Of a stretch of 64,000 bases of DNA, positions 22,830-32,616 are shown in pieces. Both the position numbers and the translations under genes were made by a program. The DNA lies in NCBI GenBank assembly GCA_002900995.3, contig CM035315.1:62001-126000 (forward strand), given 5' to 3'. The notes below the pieces were generated by a model. That model was not told the DNA's origin and searched no databases. It saw nothing but the letters and a program-made list of their open reading frames with translations. Position 1 is the stretch's first letter. Each line of letters begins with the position of its first letter. The stretch is from Ganoderma boninense. Lineage: Eukaryota > Basidiomycota > Agaricomycetes > Polyporales > Polyporaceae.

Positions 22830-25191
22830 ACAGAGACGGGCCCGCGAGCGGCGCGGTCATCGGCGCAGTGCACAGCAGACGAAGGCAGCAGCAAAGCAAC
22901 TTGTGGTGTCATTCCCCTTTTTCCCATCTTCCGCGTCGTGTCCCCCGACGCCCATACCCCCCACGCCTCCCTTGCCACTTGACCCACACTTTTCTTTAGC
23001 TTCGTTTTAATCCCCACCACCGTCTAGAGCGTACTCACTAGTGTGCTTCCACCCTGCCTTCGTTTTGTTGTTGTCGCGAGCGTCCGCTTTGCCCGTGCAC
23101 GTTCGTTTCTCGGCCTTTCCTGTCGTCACGTCATGTTCTGCAACCCCCTCTACCCGCCTACCTCTTACCGCTACCGCTACCTACCCACGACGATCTCACA
23201 CACATGTCCACCCTGCATCTCTCCCCCGCACGCCGGCGCGTCTCTCCCTGTGCGCGCGGCGGGCGGCGCTCACGACCCACGACCTGCGTTCTGTCTGTTC
23301 TGGCTCTCTGGCTCCCTTTGATGACACGATGTGTTTTGTGTTTTGTGGTGTCTTGTTGTTCGCTTCGTTCTACCCTCGACGCATCGCACGCATACGCACA
23401 TACACACCTCCCCCCAAACCCGGGACGGGGGGCGCGGGGAGATGCAGACGATATTTAGTTACAGTCTTACAGAAGAGTATCTAGCACTTTTTACGAGAAC
23501 GGAACGCACCCTCCATAATAAAGAACATACATAGATGCAATCTTTGGTCGTCGTGCGAGTGTGAGAGTGTGGGATTGACTCGGGGCTGACTTTGAGTGCT
23601 GGTGAGTTGAGGCTGAGGTTGGCCTGAGGTGGACTTCGACGGATTGACGCTGCAGCCTGCGGTGGTTGGGGTGGACTTGGTCAGCGTTAACTTGGCAACG
23701 GGAGGACGGCGACGGGCTGCGCATGCGGCTTGCCCTCAGGCTCCTCCATGGTCCATCTCATCTGCCGCGTCCGGATTCTGCGCTTCGTTGCGTTCCGTCT
23801 GTCTCCTCTCCTCTTGGGTCTTGGGCAACGGAGACTTGCTCAGGGCTCGGCGACCATGCTGCAAGGCTCGGAGTGCACGAGGGCCGGGGAACTGCCAGTG
23901 GTGTGTCCAAAGATCGTGCACGCACAGGTGAGCCCGCGGTGTCCTGCGCTGGCATCGTCCCCGCTCTTATGCTGCAGCTCCGTCCTTCGTCGTCGCGCAC
24001 TCGGTGCCCGCTAGGTCGCCGCCACCTCTCGAGCGGCCCCCGCGTGCACGTCTCTCTTCGACGGGCGACGGTCTGTGCATCCGTTGCCTACCTTGGACCT
24101 TGGACCTTGGACCTTGGCAACCGACCCGGGTCTGAGGCTTTAAGCCCCGGTCAGTTTGGTTGGTCGTTCAGGCGTGCAACGTTCTCCACTCGGACTCGGA
24201 CTCGGATCTGCTTGCACGGCCTGCTCTCTTAGGTTGCACGCTCGCTATATGCTGTCTTGCGTGCTCGCTGCTCTGTGGACGGCCCCGTCGCTACGCTGGG
24301 ACGACGATCTTGACGACCGTCTGTACGTCCTCGAACTTCCCAGCTGCAAGGTGCGCACGCGCTCCCGATGTGCGCCCCTCGGCTTTTGGAGGCGTCGAAC
24401 GGATCGTGGAGCACATTCACCAAGCCTTAACGCGCGCGTTTGGCTGGGACCATTCGTGTGTTCCCCAGGCTTCCTTCTAACCGGGGGGAAATTGGCCGTT
24501 CGCCATTTTTGCGGAGAGCAAGAGACCGGGGGATGTGGGGGGAGGGGATTACAAGATGAGGTGAGTCCGTGGATTGCCTGCCCATCCTGCTTGTTCGTCG
24601 CGGGCGTGTCGCTGCACCTTGATCAGTCCAGCTGTTTGCTGCCACGGGCACATCTGTATTCGTTGTCCTGAGTCGTGGGGATGCCCTCTGGTGGAACGGG
24701 ATTCATCCAGAAGCACATCTATGTGGCATTCTGCTGTTGTTCCGGGTTCGTCCTCATGCTTGTGTGGCTCGAACTGTTCGACTCAACTGCTGGGCATGGC
24801 CGACCCTGGTGCGTAAAGTATGGTTTGAACTGTATTGCACATCGCCTTCGTCATGCAGATCGCGATCTCAGAGCGGCGCTGTCGCCTATACATCTGTGGG
24901 CTTGTGGCAGATACTTGGACCATCCGCAGGTATATCGCCATCGATGCATCTTTGCCGGAACGGGCCTCCGGGGAGACGAAGGAGGTGCGCCAACAGTTGG
25001 GCCTAGTCTTCATGGTACGGCAGAGCGTTCGGACAGCTTTACCGCCTGCTGTGCCACTACGGTGGGATAGTTGGGTTCCAAGGAAGAGCCATATCGTTCA
25101 ACACCCCACGCAAGCTGTCTCCATGTCCATTCTATTTTCCCCGCTGGATTCCTGTCCTTGCATCCGACGAGCTTCCTCTCTTCGGCACTAC
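22830..25191. other. Intergenic region downstream of the ATPase
   Basis: The first ~650 bases are C/T-rich and probably include the ATPase 3' untranslated region. ACCTTGG-type units repeat in tandem near 24091-24118. I see no gene with believable composition, although GC-rich open frames occur on the plus strand (23630-24230, 24156-24671). Confidence 0.5.
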
Positions 25192-26418
25192 ATGGCGTCT
25201 CCCCCAACGCTCTCGATAGACCTGCTAGAAGCGGTCATCGACCAAACGAGCGATCATGCCCCATCCCTGCGTCAGCTCTCCCTCCTCTGCAGCATGTTAC
25301 TACCCCGCGTTCGGTTCCACCTCTTCACCAGCATACGGATCGAGACAATCCAGCAGCTGGAGTCTTCCCGCGAATTCCTCCATTCTCGCCCATGGCTTCC
25401 TCCGCTCGTCAAGACCGTCACCCTTGCCATCGCCGTTGCTGAGCAGAAGTCCTTCCCTAACCTCCGCCTGTTCGAAGTCGTTCCTGTGCATCTTCTCACT
25501 CGGCTTCCTAATTTGCGTGCTTGGAGGATGGTAGCTGATCGGAATGAAGAACGGCGGTTGTCGCTCCATCGTAGCGCGCTATCGTGTTATCGCAGATACT
25601 ACGGCGGTATCCGGAACCTGCATCTGGATCACATTTCGTTTTGCAGCGTATCAGACTTCGAAGCCTTCATCCTGACGTTCTCCTGCGTCCGTACTCTGCA
25701 CTGTTGTAGGGTCCGGGTCGGAAAAGAAAAGCATCATTCCGCTCCAGACCACTTGGGTATGAACAAGCTTGCTCAATCGCTTCGGATTGAAGTTTGGGAG
25801 GTGAGTGTTGATCTGTTGGGCGAATCCATGACGCAAGACACTGAAACTTGCGGCCGGATGTTTGTAGATCGGGCCATCTGTCAATATCGATTTAGCAAAG
25901 TGTCTGTTCAACGCCAGCCTGGCAACATTGAGTAATCTCGTTCTATCATTGTATCCCGATCCTGTCCGGAAGTTTTCCGGTGAGAGGATTCCATAGTCTG
26001 CATTCGATTGCATGCGTGTTAGCTGACGACTAGTACCGCACCAGAACGATTGGTTACCATGATAGGCCAGCTCCCGAAGCTCTCGTCGTTGACGTTGGCA
26101 CTGCTCGTGGCGAATGTGACGCCGTCCGACTTGACAGAGCCGGAGCGCGGTGTATTAGGAGACATTCGTGGACTAGTAACGATCCTGAAACATGTCAACA
26201 GAACTCATCTGGAATATGTGCAGGTGCATTTCAATTCGGATCCCATCGCTGGTCTTGGCTGCCCTCTTTCCTGGGATCTTGCTCCGTGTAAAGCCTTGGA
26301 AGACGTACTTCTTACCTTCCCGCGCCGTCGCGTTCTGTTGCAAGATCCTGTTCTTGAACGCAGGGCGGGACGAATGGAGTTTTGGTCTCCGGTCATCAAA
26401 CATGCTTTTCACGGTTGA
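25192..26418 (+). CDS. F-box-like/leucine-rich protein, basidiomycete expanded family
   Basis: The start MASPPTLSIDLLEAVIDQ, followed by a Leu-rich segment and CSMLLPRVRFHLF, is typical of the F-box-like proteins expanded in Polyporales. Such proteins are thought to recruit targets to SCF ubiquitin ligases; the target is unknown. The rest is irregular leucine-rich sequence with short solenoid-like repeats (LPNLRAW, IRNLHLDHISF). The first open frame reaches 25935, but the protein-like signal resumes at about 26071-26418. A GTGAGT at 25801 joined to an AG at 26070 keeps the phase, giving a rather long 270-nt intron; a decayed junction is the alternative. A WD40 gene follows immediately on the same strand. 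Confidence 0.6.
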
Positions 26419-27609
26419 ATGAAGGCGGACATCTTACTCTTCCACGTTGTAAGCTGCATCATCCTATACCTTCCACATCTCTCTAACTGTGATCACGGTC
26501 CAGCGAAACCGGGCACAGCAGACCCGCCAGGCCATGAAGCAGCTGTGAGTTGCTGTTGCATGATTTTTGTTCGTGACAGAAACTGGATGGTGACCGCTTC
26601 ATGTGATGGGACCATCATCGTCTGGGATGCTCCGACCGGTACAATCCTTCACGAGTGGCTGGCTCATAAGTGCCCAGTCATGGCTCTCTCCTTATCCCCG
26701 GATGACCGACAGCTCGTATCTGCAGGGGGCGTGTCTGGCGACACCCTTGTCGTCTGGGACATCCACAATGGCGTCCGGAGAGCTGCTGCGCTCGACGGAC
26801 ATAGCAAACCGGCCACAGGTTGCGTCTGGTCCTTCGACGGCACGCTGATCGCGTCAGCATCTGACGACGGAACGGTTCGCATCTGGGACGGTCTGACGTT
26901 TGAGCAGCGTGGTGCACTCGACGATCCGCGTGCGCATCTCTGAGCCCGGTTGCTTGATGTTCTCGGGGGATGCACGTCACCTCGTGTGGACATCCAAGTC
27001 GTCCGACAACGACGTCGAATGCCGCATCTGGAGGCCTCTCACGAGCGAACCTCCTCGGTCCTCCTTTCGCATACCCGTCACAAGGATCAGTCCATCTACG
27101 CGCTTGCCACCGACTCATGGTGCAGACGCATCGCTACAGCCCACAACAGATACGGCAAGGACAGCGAGGAGCATTTCGTACAGATCTGGGATATCGCGAC
27201 AGGCGCCACACTTGCCGTTCTGGCTGGACACTCCGGAGATGTACAAGAGGTCATGTTCGCCCCAGACGGAGCGTCCGTATTGACAGCTTCGCGGGATGGC
27301 TTTGCGAAGATCTGGGACACAGAGTCCGGGCACGAAACCGCATCGCTCGCACCGTCCGGAGGAGACGTACAGAGCGCGCGCTTTTCCCCAGACGGCAGGC
27401 ATATCGTCACGGCGTCCGCAACGGCGGTCCAGCTGTGGAGGACGGACGACCTCTCCTGCATTGCGGTGCTTGCTGAACATGAAACGAAGCCGCTGTACGC
27501 ACCGGTCATATCGGTAGTAGCGTTCTCTCCCGATGGCGAATTCTTGGGCTTCGGAGGGTGCGACGGGATGGTTCATTTTCGTCGGCTCTCCGACTTTGTG
27601 CAAGACTAG
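26419..27609 (+). CDS. WD40-repeat protein (frame-broken, possibly a pseudogene)
   Basis: About seven WD40 blades are visible, with repeat ends IVWD, VVWD, RIWD, QIWD, KIWD, QLWR and a final blade without WD, so one beta-propeller is predicted. Such propellers act as protein-interaction platforms; no partner is evident. The start is uncertain: the first ~45 residues do not look like a normal N-terminus, and the first blade begins near 26525. Two frame breaks disrupt the middle: near 26925 (one extra base) and near 27050 (one base missing). Between them the correct blade reads in the second frame (containing MFSGDARHLVWTS). Because the two shifts compensate each other, sequence error is possible; otherwise the gene is a pseudogene. 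The stop is TAG at 27609. Confidence 0.65.
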
Positions 27610-28720
27610 TGCCATCCGTATCCCGTCTCCGATCCGCCCGTGACTCGGACTCGCTCGCAACAAACGAGACAGCACAAGCAGCGCCGTGCGATGCCTTTCG
27701 CGAGCGTCCTCCGCCACGTCCCTAGGAAGCAGGTATCGTCACGGCGTGTTCAGGCTGTCCGACCTGTCGAGCCATACACTATGCAGCCCGTGTTCCGCGA
27801 AGGGACGCCGCCCCGCCAGGACCCCACTTTCCTCTACCGCAACTTCTCCTGCGCATCCCGCAGGAGAATTCTTCGCTGTGACGGAGGAGCCCCGCGTCCA
27901 CTGTGTCCACAACCGACGCTCGTCTCCAATTCGCAGCTCCCGCTCCCCGCCGTGGCGTTCCTCGATGGCACAATGACATCAGGAGTCATCCGAGACACCG
28001 ACAAATGGTGATTGACGGGATAGACATCCCTCTCTTTGGACGGGGCTGGCGCACACGCTGCATCGTCCCCGTCTGGCCGCGATCCATATACGAGTCAATG
28101 TCCGAGGTCCAGGTCCCGCCTGGCGTCGACTCCAGGTCAGGTCAGAACCAGGCAGAACATGAGCCTCAGTTGCCCAATGCTCGGACATGCCGTGGTCGTC
28201 TGTTGAGTCGACACGAAGATGAGCTCTCCGCCTAACCTCTCCCTCGATCCACGAACCGCTCAGGGACTTCGTGGATACGCATATCGCTGAGCTCACGCGC
28301 AGCCACCGGCCCATTGATGATCTACCAGCTTGATCAGTGGCTTTTAAACAGCATACGTGACACAAAACATTGGCATTTGTGGGGTGGGTCGACGGAGAGG
28401 ACAAGCGAGGAATACCATTTGGATGGTGGATGGTGGATGCGGATGCCGCATTTTGGGCCGAGAACGTCCGTACAATAGGGATTTCCCCGTTTCCCGGGGA
28501 ATGGGAAATGACCGGGGAAATGTCAACCGCCCACGTTCGGCTGATGTTCGGCTCGGCTCGCCGGCACGTCCGATCGGTCCAGCTCCGGCATGTCGGCCAG
28601 TCCGAGCCGTTCGATCATATCGGGATAGGCTGCTGGGCGCTAAACCTTGCGCCTCCGCTCCTAAATGTAAACCCATCCAACCACCGCTGCCCGACAGATC
28701 GCCGTACGACAAGACAAGCT
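27610..28720. other. Intergenic, promoter side of the CxC gene
   Basis: No gene is supported. Near 28477-28520 two copies of the core ATTTCCCCG/CGGGGAAAT face each other as an inverted repeat; a similar motif lies at 58115-58155 upstream of the second F-box gene. Confidence 0.5.
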
Positions 28721-30909
28721 ATGCTTTCATTCTCGCAATTCCTGACTCTCTTAGAAGCTGAGCACGACCTTGCCACTCGTGTTGACTTGCCTACAATCCT
28801 GCGCTATATCCGCTTGGCCACAACTCTCAAGCCCGACATCCTTCATGCTCAGCTTCCATCGTTTGATCCAGACACCGTGCCCTATGAACTCCCTTTACCC
28901 GTTGCGTCCTACATCACTGCAAGGCTTAACTTGGACTCTGTGGGAGACGCTCAAGGTCTTTGGAGAGTTTTCGGGATGGGGATATGGAAGCAGGGGGTGC
29001 ATTTCTTGGGCGATGATTTGGAGTTTCGGCATCGCGACCCCGCAGACACGCATCTAGGTATGGCAGTATCTCACTTCCTAGCTCCGCTCACCCCTCATCG
29101 CATGTTCATGTCATGTAGCCCCCCATATGATATATCCTCCCATTCATACGTGCAATGCCATCCACTGTGCCAGGCAACAGCTCCTCCGTCGCAAGGACCC
29201 CGCGCGTGCCGTTACCCTGTACACCCTAGATAAGGGTGTCTGTGACGCGTTGGCCGCCAACTTGTATTGTTATAGTAAGCTGAATTCTGTTACCATCCTA
29301 GACCGCTCTAAATGTTTCCTGTGCTGCATGGTTGGAAAGATTGTGATACCAATTATTATCCAAACTACTTCGTCCGCGCTGGATCCAGTACCCGGACCTA
29401 CTACAAGGGCATTCCAGATGCAATTCAAGTAGCCGAGCACACATACATTGAGTGTCGCGTCCTCGAACTCTTCAGCTCCCTAACACTGTTTGCTTGGACG
29501 TCGGCCACCAATGCAGCACACATATATCATCACTCCCTGGCTTGTCTCGATGACTCACATCGCCACATTGCTACTTACCACCTCAGGACTGAGCACGTCT
29601 GGGATGGATACATCGTCCTCGCTCTACTCAAAGACACTCTCGCTCGCAGTTACGTTCTCGAGGTTCCGCACTGTGGAGAACAGAAGGACCGTTTTACTGC
29701 CGCAATGCGAGCTCGCAACAAGTATATTCGACAGTTCGGCCAGCCAGAGTTCATGCACTTCTGTACGAAGTGCGTCAGACGATTTGACCATGATAATGGG
29801 AGTGCTAGTGAGTGATATATTCGTTTAGTATAGTTTCGCCTCTCTCATCTATCTATTAATTAGGTTTCGTCGACGTGATTGTTACAGATGGACTGGAGAT
29901 GGGCCGGCCGTGCTGTAGCGTGAGGCACTGCGCCGAGGAGCTGCTCACAACCCAAGATCGCTATTGTCCTTCTCACCGCCACCTCTCAACGCAGTGCGTG
30001 ATTGATGGGTGCGTTGCGCCCTCGGAGGCAGGATTCAAGACGTGCTCTGATCCTATCCACCGGCACGTTGAGACGTGGAATCAGCTTCACGGAAAAGCCA
30101 TGTTCAGCCTCAGGCGCGCTCTTCTACGGTCGAATGTCAACAATCCTGTTGATGCCATCAACCCTTCTCGTGGCCTGGATGAGAACCTCGAGGTTACCGT
30201 CACGGTGGACGAGCAAACAGGTTGCCCATTGGATTAAGCTAGCAATGTCCAGGTCGAGGTGAAGCCTGTTTTAGATGGCCTCATCGAGGACGGAAGCATC
30301 CCTGTGCAGCTTCCACCTGAGGTGAACGCCACCTCTGACGTACTTGCCGACGATGGGCGTAATCTCTCCGTTCTCGCAGCTGGCTCTCTCGCAGCTGGCT
30401 CTCTCGCACCTGGCTCTCTTGCACCTGGCTCTCTCGCACCTGGCTCTCTCGCACCTGGCTCTGTCTCTCTCAGTGGTCAGCCTGCTTCTTATGTTCACCT
30501 GGAAACTGGCGGCCTTCCTAGCGACTCCCTCGTCGGCACTATGAATGTACCTGATGGCCAAGGGCTTACCCTCTCTGCTGTGCTTGCGGCCAACCCGACC
30601 GGTAGCGAACTCCCCACTGGCACTACTAACAACGGCAGTGACCGTTCGGTTTCCAACGTCTGCGAGGATAAACCCGCGGTATCTACCAGGACGATGAGAG
30701 CGATGTTTGGACGGAGACGCACGCACAATGAGCAGCTTTTCGTCCGACCTTGCGGTATGATCATCAAAAGGGCAACATTCTATGGCTCAGAGACAACACC
30801 TCAGGTGCTGGTAAGGCCATCTTTTTTCAACGAGTGCCTTCATGGCTCATGGACCGGTTTTATTTCATCAGAGTCTCTACCGGGAAACTTTTCCTTTCCC
30901 TGAGTACGC
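28721..30909 (+). pseudogene. CxC5/CxC6-type cysteine-cluster gene (KDZ-associated), 5' part, interrupted
   Basis: Belongs to the CxC5/CxC6 cysteine-cluster class reported with Kyakuja-Dileera-Zisupton (KDZ) DNA transposons of basidiomycetes; the molecular role is unknown, probably zinc- and nucleic-acid-binding. Exons by phase are 28721-29057, 29119-29274, 29340-29807 and 29864 onward. The N-terminal helical part starts MLSFSQFLTLLEAEHD. CNAIHC plus CYNC (formed across the 29275-29339 intron) make the first cluster, CTKC the next, and a Cys/His-rich CxC6-like block follows at about 29900-30070 with CSVRHC and CPSHRH. A six-fold 15-nt repeat (Leu-Ala-Pro-Gly-Ser) lies at 30379-30465. An in-frame TAA at 30235-30237 interrupts the frame before FGRRRTHNEQ. 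The gene is then cut at 30909 by a retrotransposon and resumes at 47010. Confidence 0.8.
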
Positions 30910-31260
30910 TGTCGAGCGGGGGATCGTGCGTTGGTGTTGTTTGGGTTGTGTTGGGTGTGTGGATGGATGGATGGATAGGTGGTTGGTTTATTGGTGGGCT
31001 CCAGTTGTGTTGGTGGTTTGAGGTACCCAAGCAACGCACTGCCACAAGGTGTATGGGTTTTCCAGGTTTCCCGAAATTGACCTCGTCGAGTTCTTGGTGA
31101 GGAAGGAAAGACAGAAACCTTGGGTTGCCTGCTGCGTTTCTTGAAGCTGGGTTCGAAGATGTGAAGTGCTACCTATTTGCTGGTAGGGCACTGCTTGAAC
31201 GGACAGAGTTTCCCCCTATACGTAGTGGGTGCTGTGTCTGTCCTCTCGTCCGGTACGTGT

Positions 31261-31649
31261 GTGTCTGTCGGAGACACCTGGTTCGAGTATCCCTCGGTAG
31301 ATACTCTGCTTTTGGTATGAAACAAGCCTTTGCTGTTTCAAACCACTGGGTGAGCAGCTGCTTGACGGCTCAAGCTACTGTCTGCTCCGTGTTGATCTGA
31401 TCCAGTTGATCAGATCCTTGGTGATCTAGTCCGGTTGACCAGATCCTCGTAATCTAGTCCAGTTGACTAGATTCTTGTGATCTAGTCCGGTTGACTAGAT
31501 CCTTGTGTAGTTTGGTCCGTTGACCAGTGACTACTCTAGTGTGGCACTTGCTCAGGCAACTGTTTGCCTCCAGTGCAGGACACTAGCTTCAACAAGCCTT
31601 CTTGCTTGTTGGCTGCCGACCTGACCCTTATTGATCCGGCTGATCAATA
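31261..31649. repeat. Run of about 12 short hairpins in the LTR leader region
   Basis: Consecutive inverted repeats: 31261-31277, 31285-31306, 31318-31340, 31360-31375, then five units 31394-31416, 31423-31445, 31451-31473, 31479-31501 and 31513-31526, then 31554-31569, 31590-31611 and 31629-31649. The five central units are variants of GATCTAGTC-CGGTT-GACTAGATC whose arms differ in a compensating way (AATCTAGTC with GACTAGATT; GATCTGATC with GATCAGATC). The same array lies in the right LTR at about 45690-46080. Being downstream of the TATA box, it should be transcribed. Confidence 0.8.
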
Positions 31650-31828
31650 GGTGGATGTCAAGCTGAGTGGGGTAGTGGAAAGCTGAGAGACTGGTGGGTG
31701 GTGATTGCTTGATCCTCCTCTGGGGCCATTTTCAGTCCAGTATTTATACTGTCCTGAAGAGCTTCCAGAGACTTCTAAGTACATGACAAATGGCTCTTGA
31801 TGAGATTACAAATCACTGTTCCATATCA

Positions 31829-32174
31829 TTCTAGAAGCTTCTATGCTCTTCCGGTCTTCTCTAAGACCTTTCCGGTGTGTTCCGGTTGTTTCTATGCCTT
31901 TCTTGAGCTTTCCAGATCCTTCTTTTTCTGGAATGTTCCGGTGTCTCCTGGCATCTCCTAGATAGTTCTCAAGCCTTGTGGAATGTTCTGGACTGTTCCA
32001 GAAATTTCCATCCTCTTCTAGAGTGCAGAATATTCCGGAATGTTCTAGAGCCTTGTGGAGTATTCTGGCTTGTTCCAGAAGTTTCCATCTGCTTCTAGCA
32101 CATAATACACTTCCAGCATGTTCTTAGAACTTTGTAGATTGTTCTAGAACCTTCTGGAATGTTCCGGAAACTTC
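31829..32174. promoter_or_regulatory. Cluster of heat-shock elements in LTR U3 (left LTR)
   Basis: Alternating TTC and GAA triplets separated by exactly two bases, the binding pattern of heat-shock factor. Positions are 31829-31841 (3 units), 31926-31938 (3), 31996-32008 (3), 32028-32045 (4), 32073-32085 (3) and 32142-32174 (7 consecutive units). The pattern is palindromic, so strand is immaterial. It sits upstream of the TATA box in the sense direction. Confidence 0.8.
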
Positions 32175-32556
32175 CAGTCACCTCTAGGATGCTTCAGCAG
32201 CTTCCAGAAGACCCTACATGTTTCGGGCTTCTTCTAGTGCTTGTTATAAGCATCTGAGACCTTTTGGTGTCCCCATTATTTTGTCTGGTAGACTATTCCA
32301 GGTTTGCCCCTTCTTGTGGCAAGAGACAGCAGATAAAGAACATAGCTGAGAGTAAGAGTTTTGGTTGTAGATGAGGTGATATTGAGCCAGTTAATGCCGT
32401 TCTGGAATTTTAGACAGTATGTCTGCATGGGAATAAGCCAATGCCACAACTCTTTTGTTGGGTGGCCTTGCCACAGGACATGTGGGTTTGAGCTTCTCCT
32501 ATAGTTTGCTTTGGTAGAAGCCCTGTCCATGTGCCAATCCCTTTTGGTGCATGACA

Positions 32557-32575
32557 TCCGCCCCACAGTTAACGG
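32557..32575 (-). other. Polypurine tract candidate next to the 3' LTR
   Basis: In the sense direction the last bases before the 3' LTR read CTGTGGGGCGGA, purine-rich and directly abutting the LTR, as expected for plus-strand priming. A longer A/G-rich stretch precedes it (about 32590-32630). Confidence 0.5.
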
Positions 32576-32616
32576 CCGTCCCCGGACGTCCACTTTTGTT
32601 TCTTTTTGTTTCTCTT

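Larger units (their letters stand above)
30910..32556 (-). repeat. 3' LTR (left copy) of the 16.1-kb retrotransposon
   Basis: 1,647 bp, nearly identical to 45339-47009. Differences are a few substitutions, a 2-nt change near 30935 and an indel near 31706 where the right copy carries extra GGAATGGGATG-like sequence. In sense orientation it contains heat-shock-element clusters (32174 down to 31829), then TATAAATA (31748-31741), then a run of hairpins (31649 down to 31261). Confidence 0.95.

Noticed and set aside
27640..28235. Plus-strand open frames between the WD40 and CxC genes
   Set aside because: Overlapping frames in all phases, Arg-rich, no conserved-looking segment.
30221..30252. 32-nt intron in the CxC gene
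   Set aside because: It has GT-AG ends but is shorter than the other introns here (50-120 nt) and leaves no room for a branch site; an in-frame stop is simpler.
30800..31400. Open frames in the LTR (repeated at 45190-45860) as genes
   Set aside because: They are identical in both LTRs, lie in the hairpin leader and are Gly/Trp/Val-rich translations of G/T-rich repeats.
31394..31526. Regularly spaced repeats in the LTR as a CRISPR-like array
   Set aside because: Eukaryotic LTR context; units are adjacent hairpins with 5-6 bp spacers and no cas genes.
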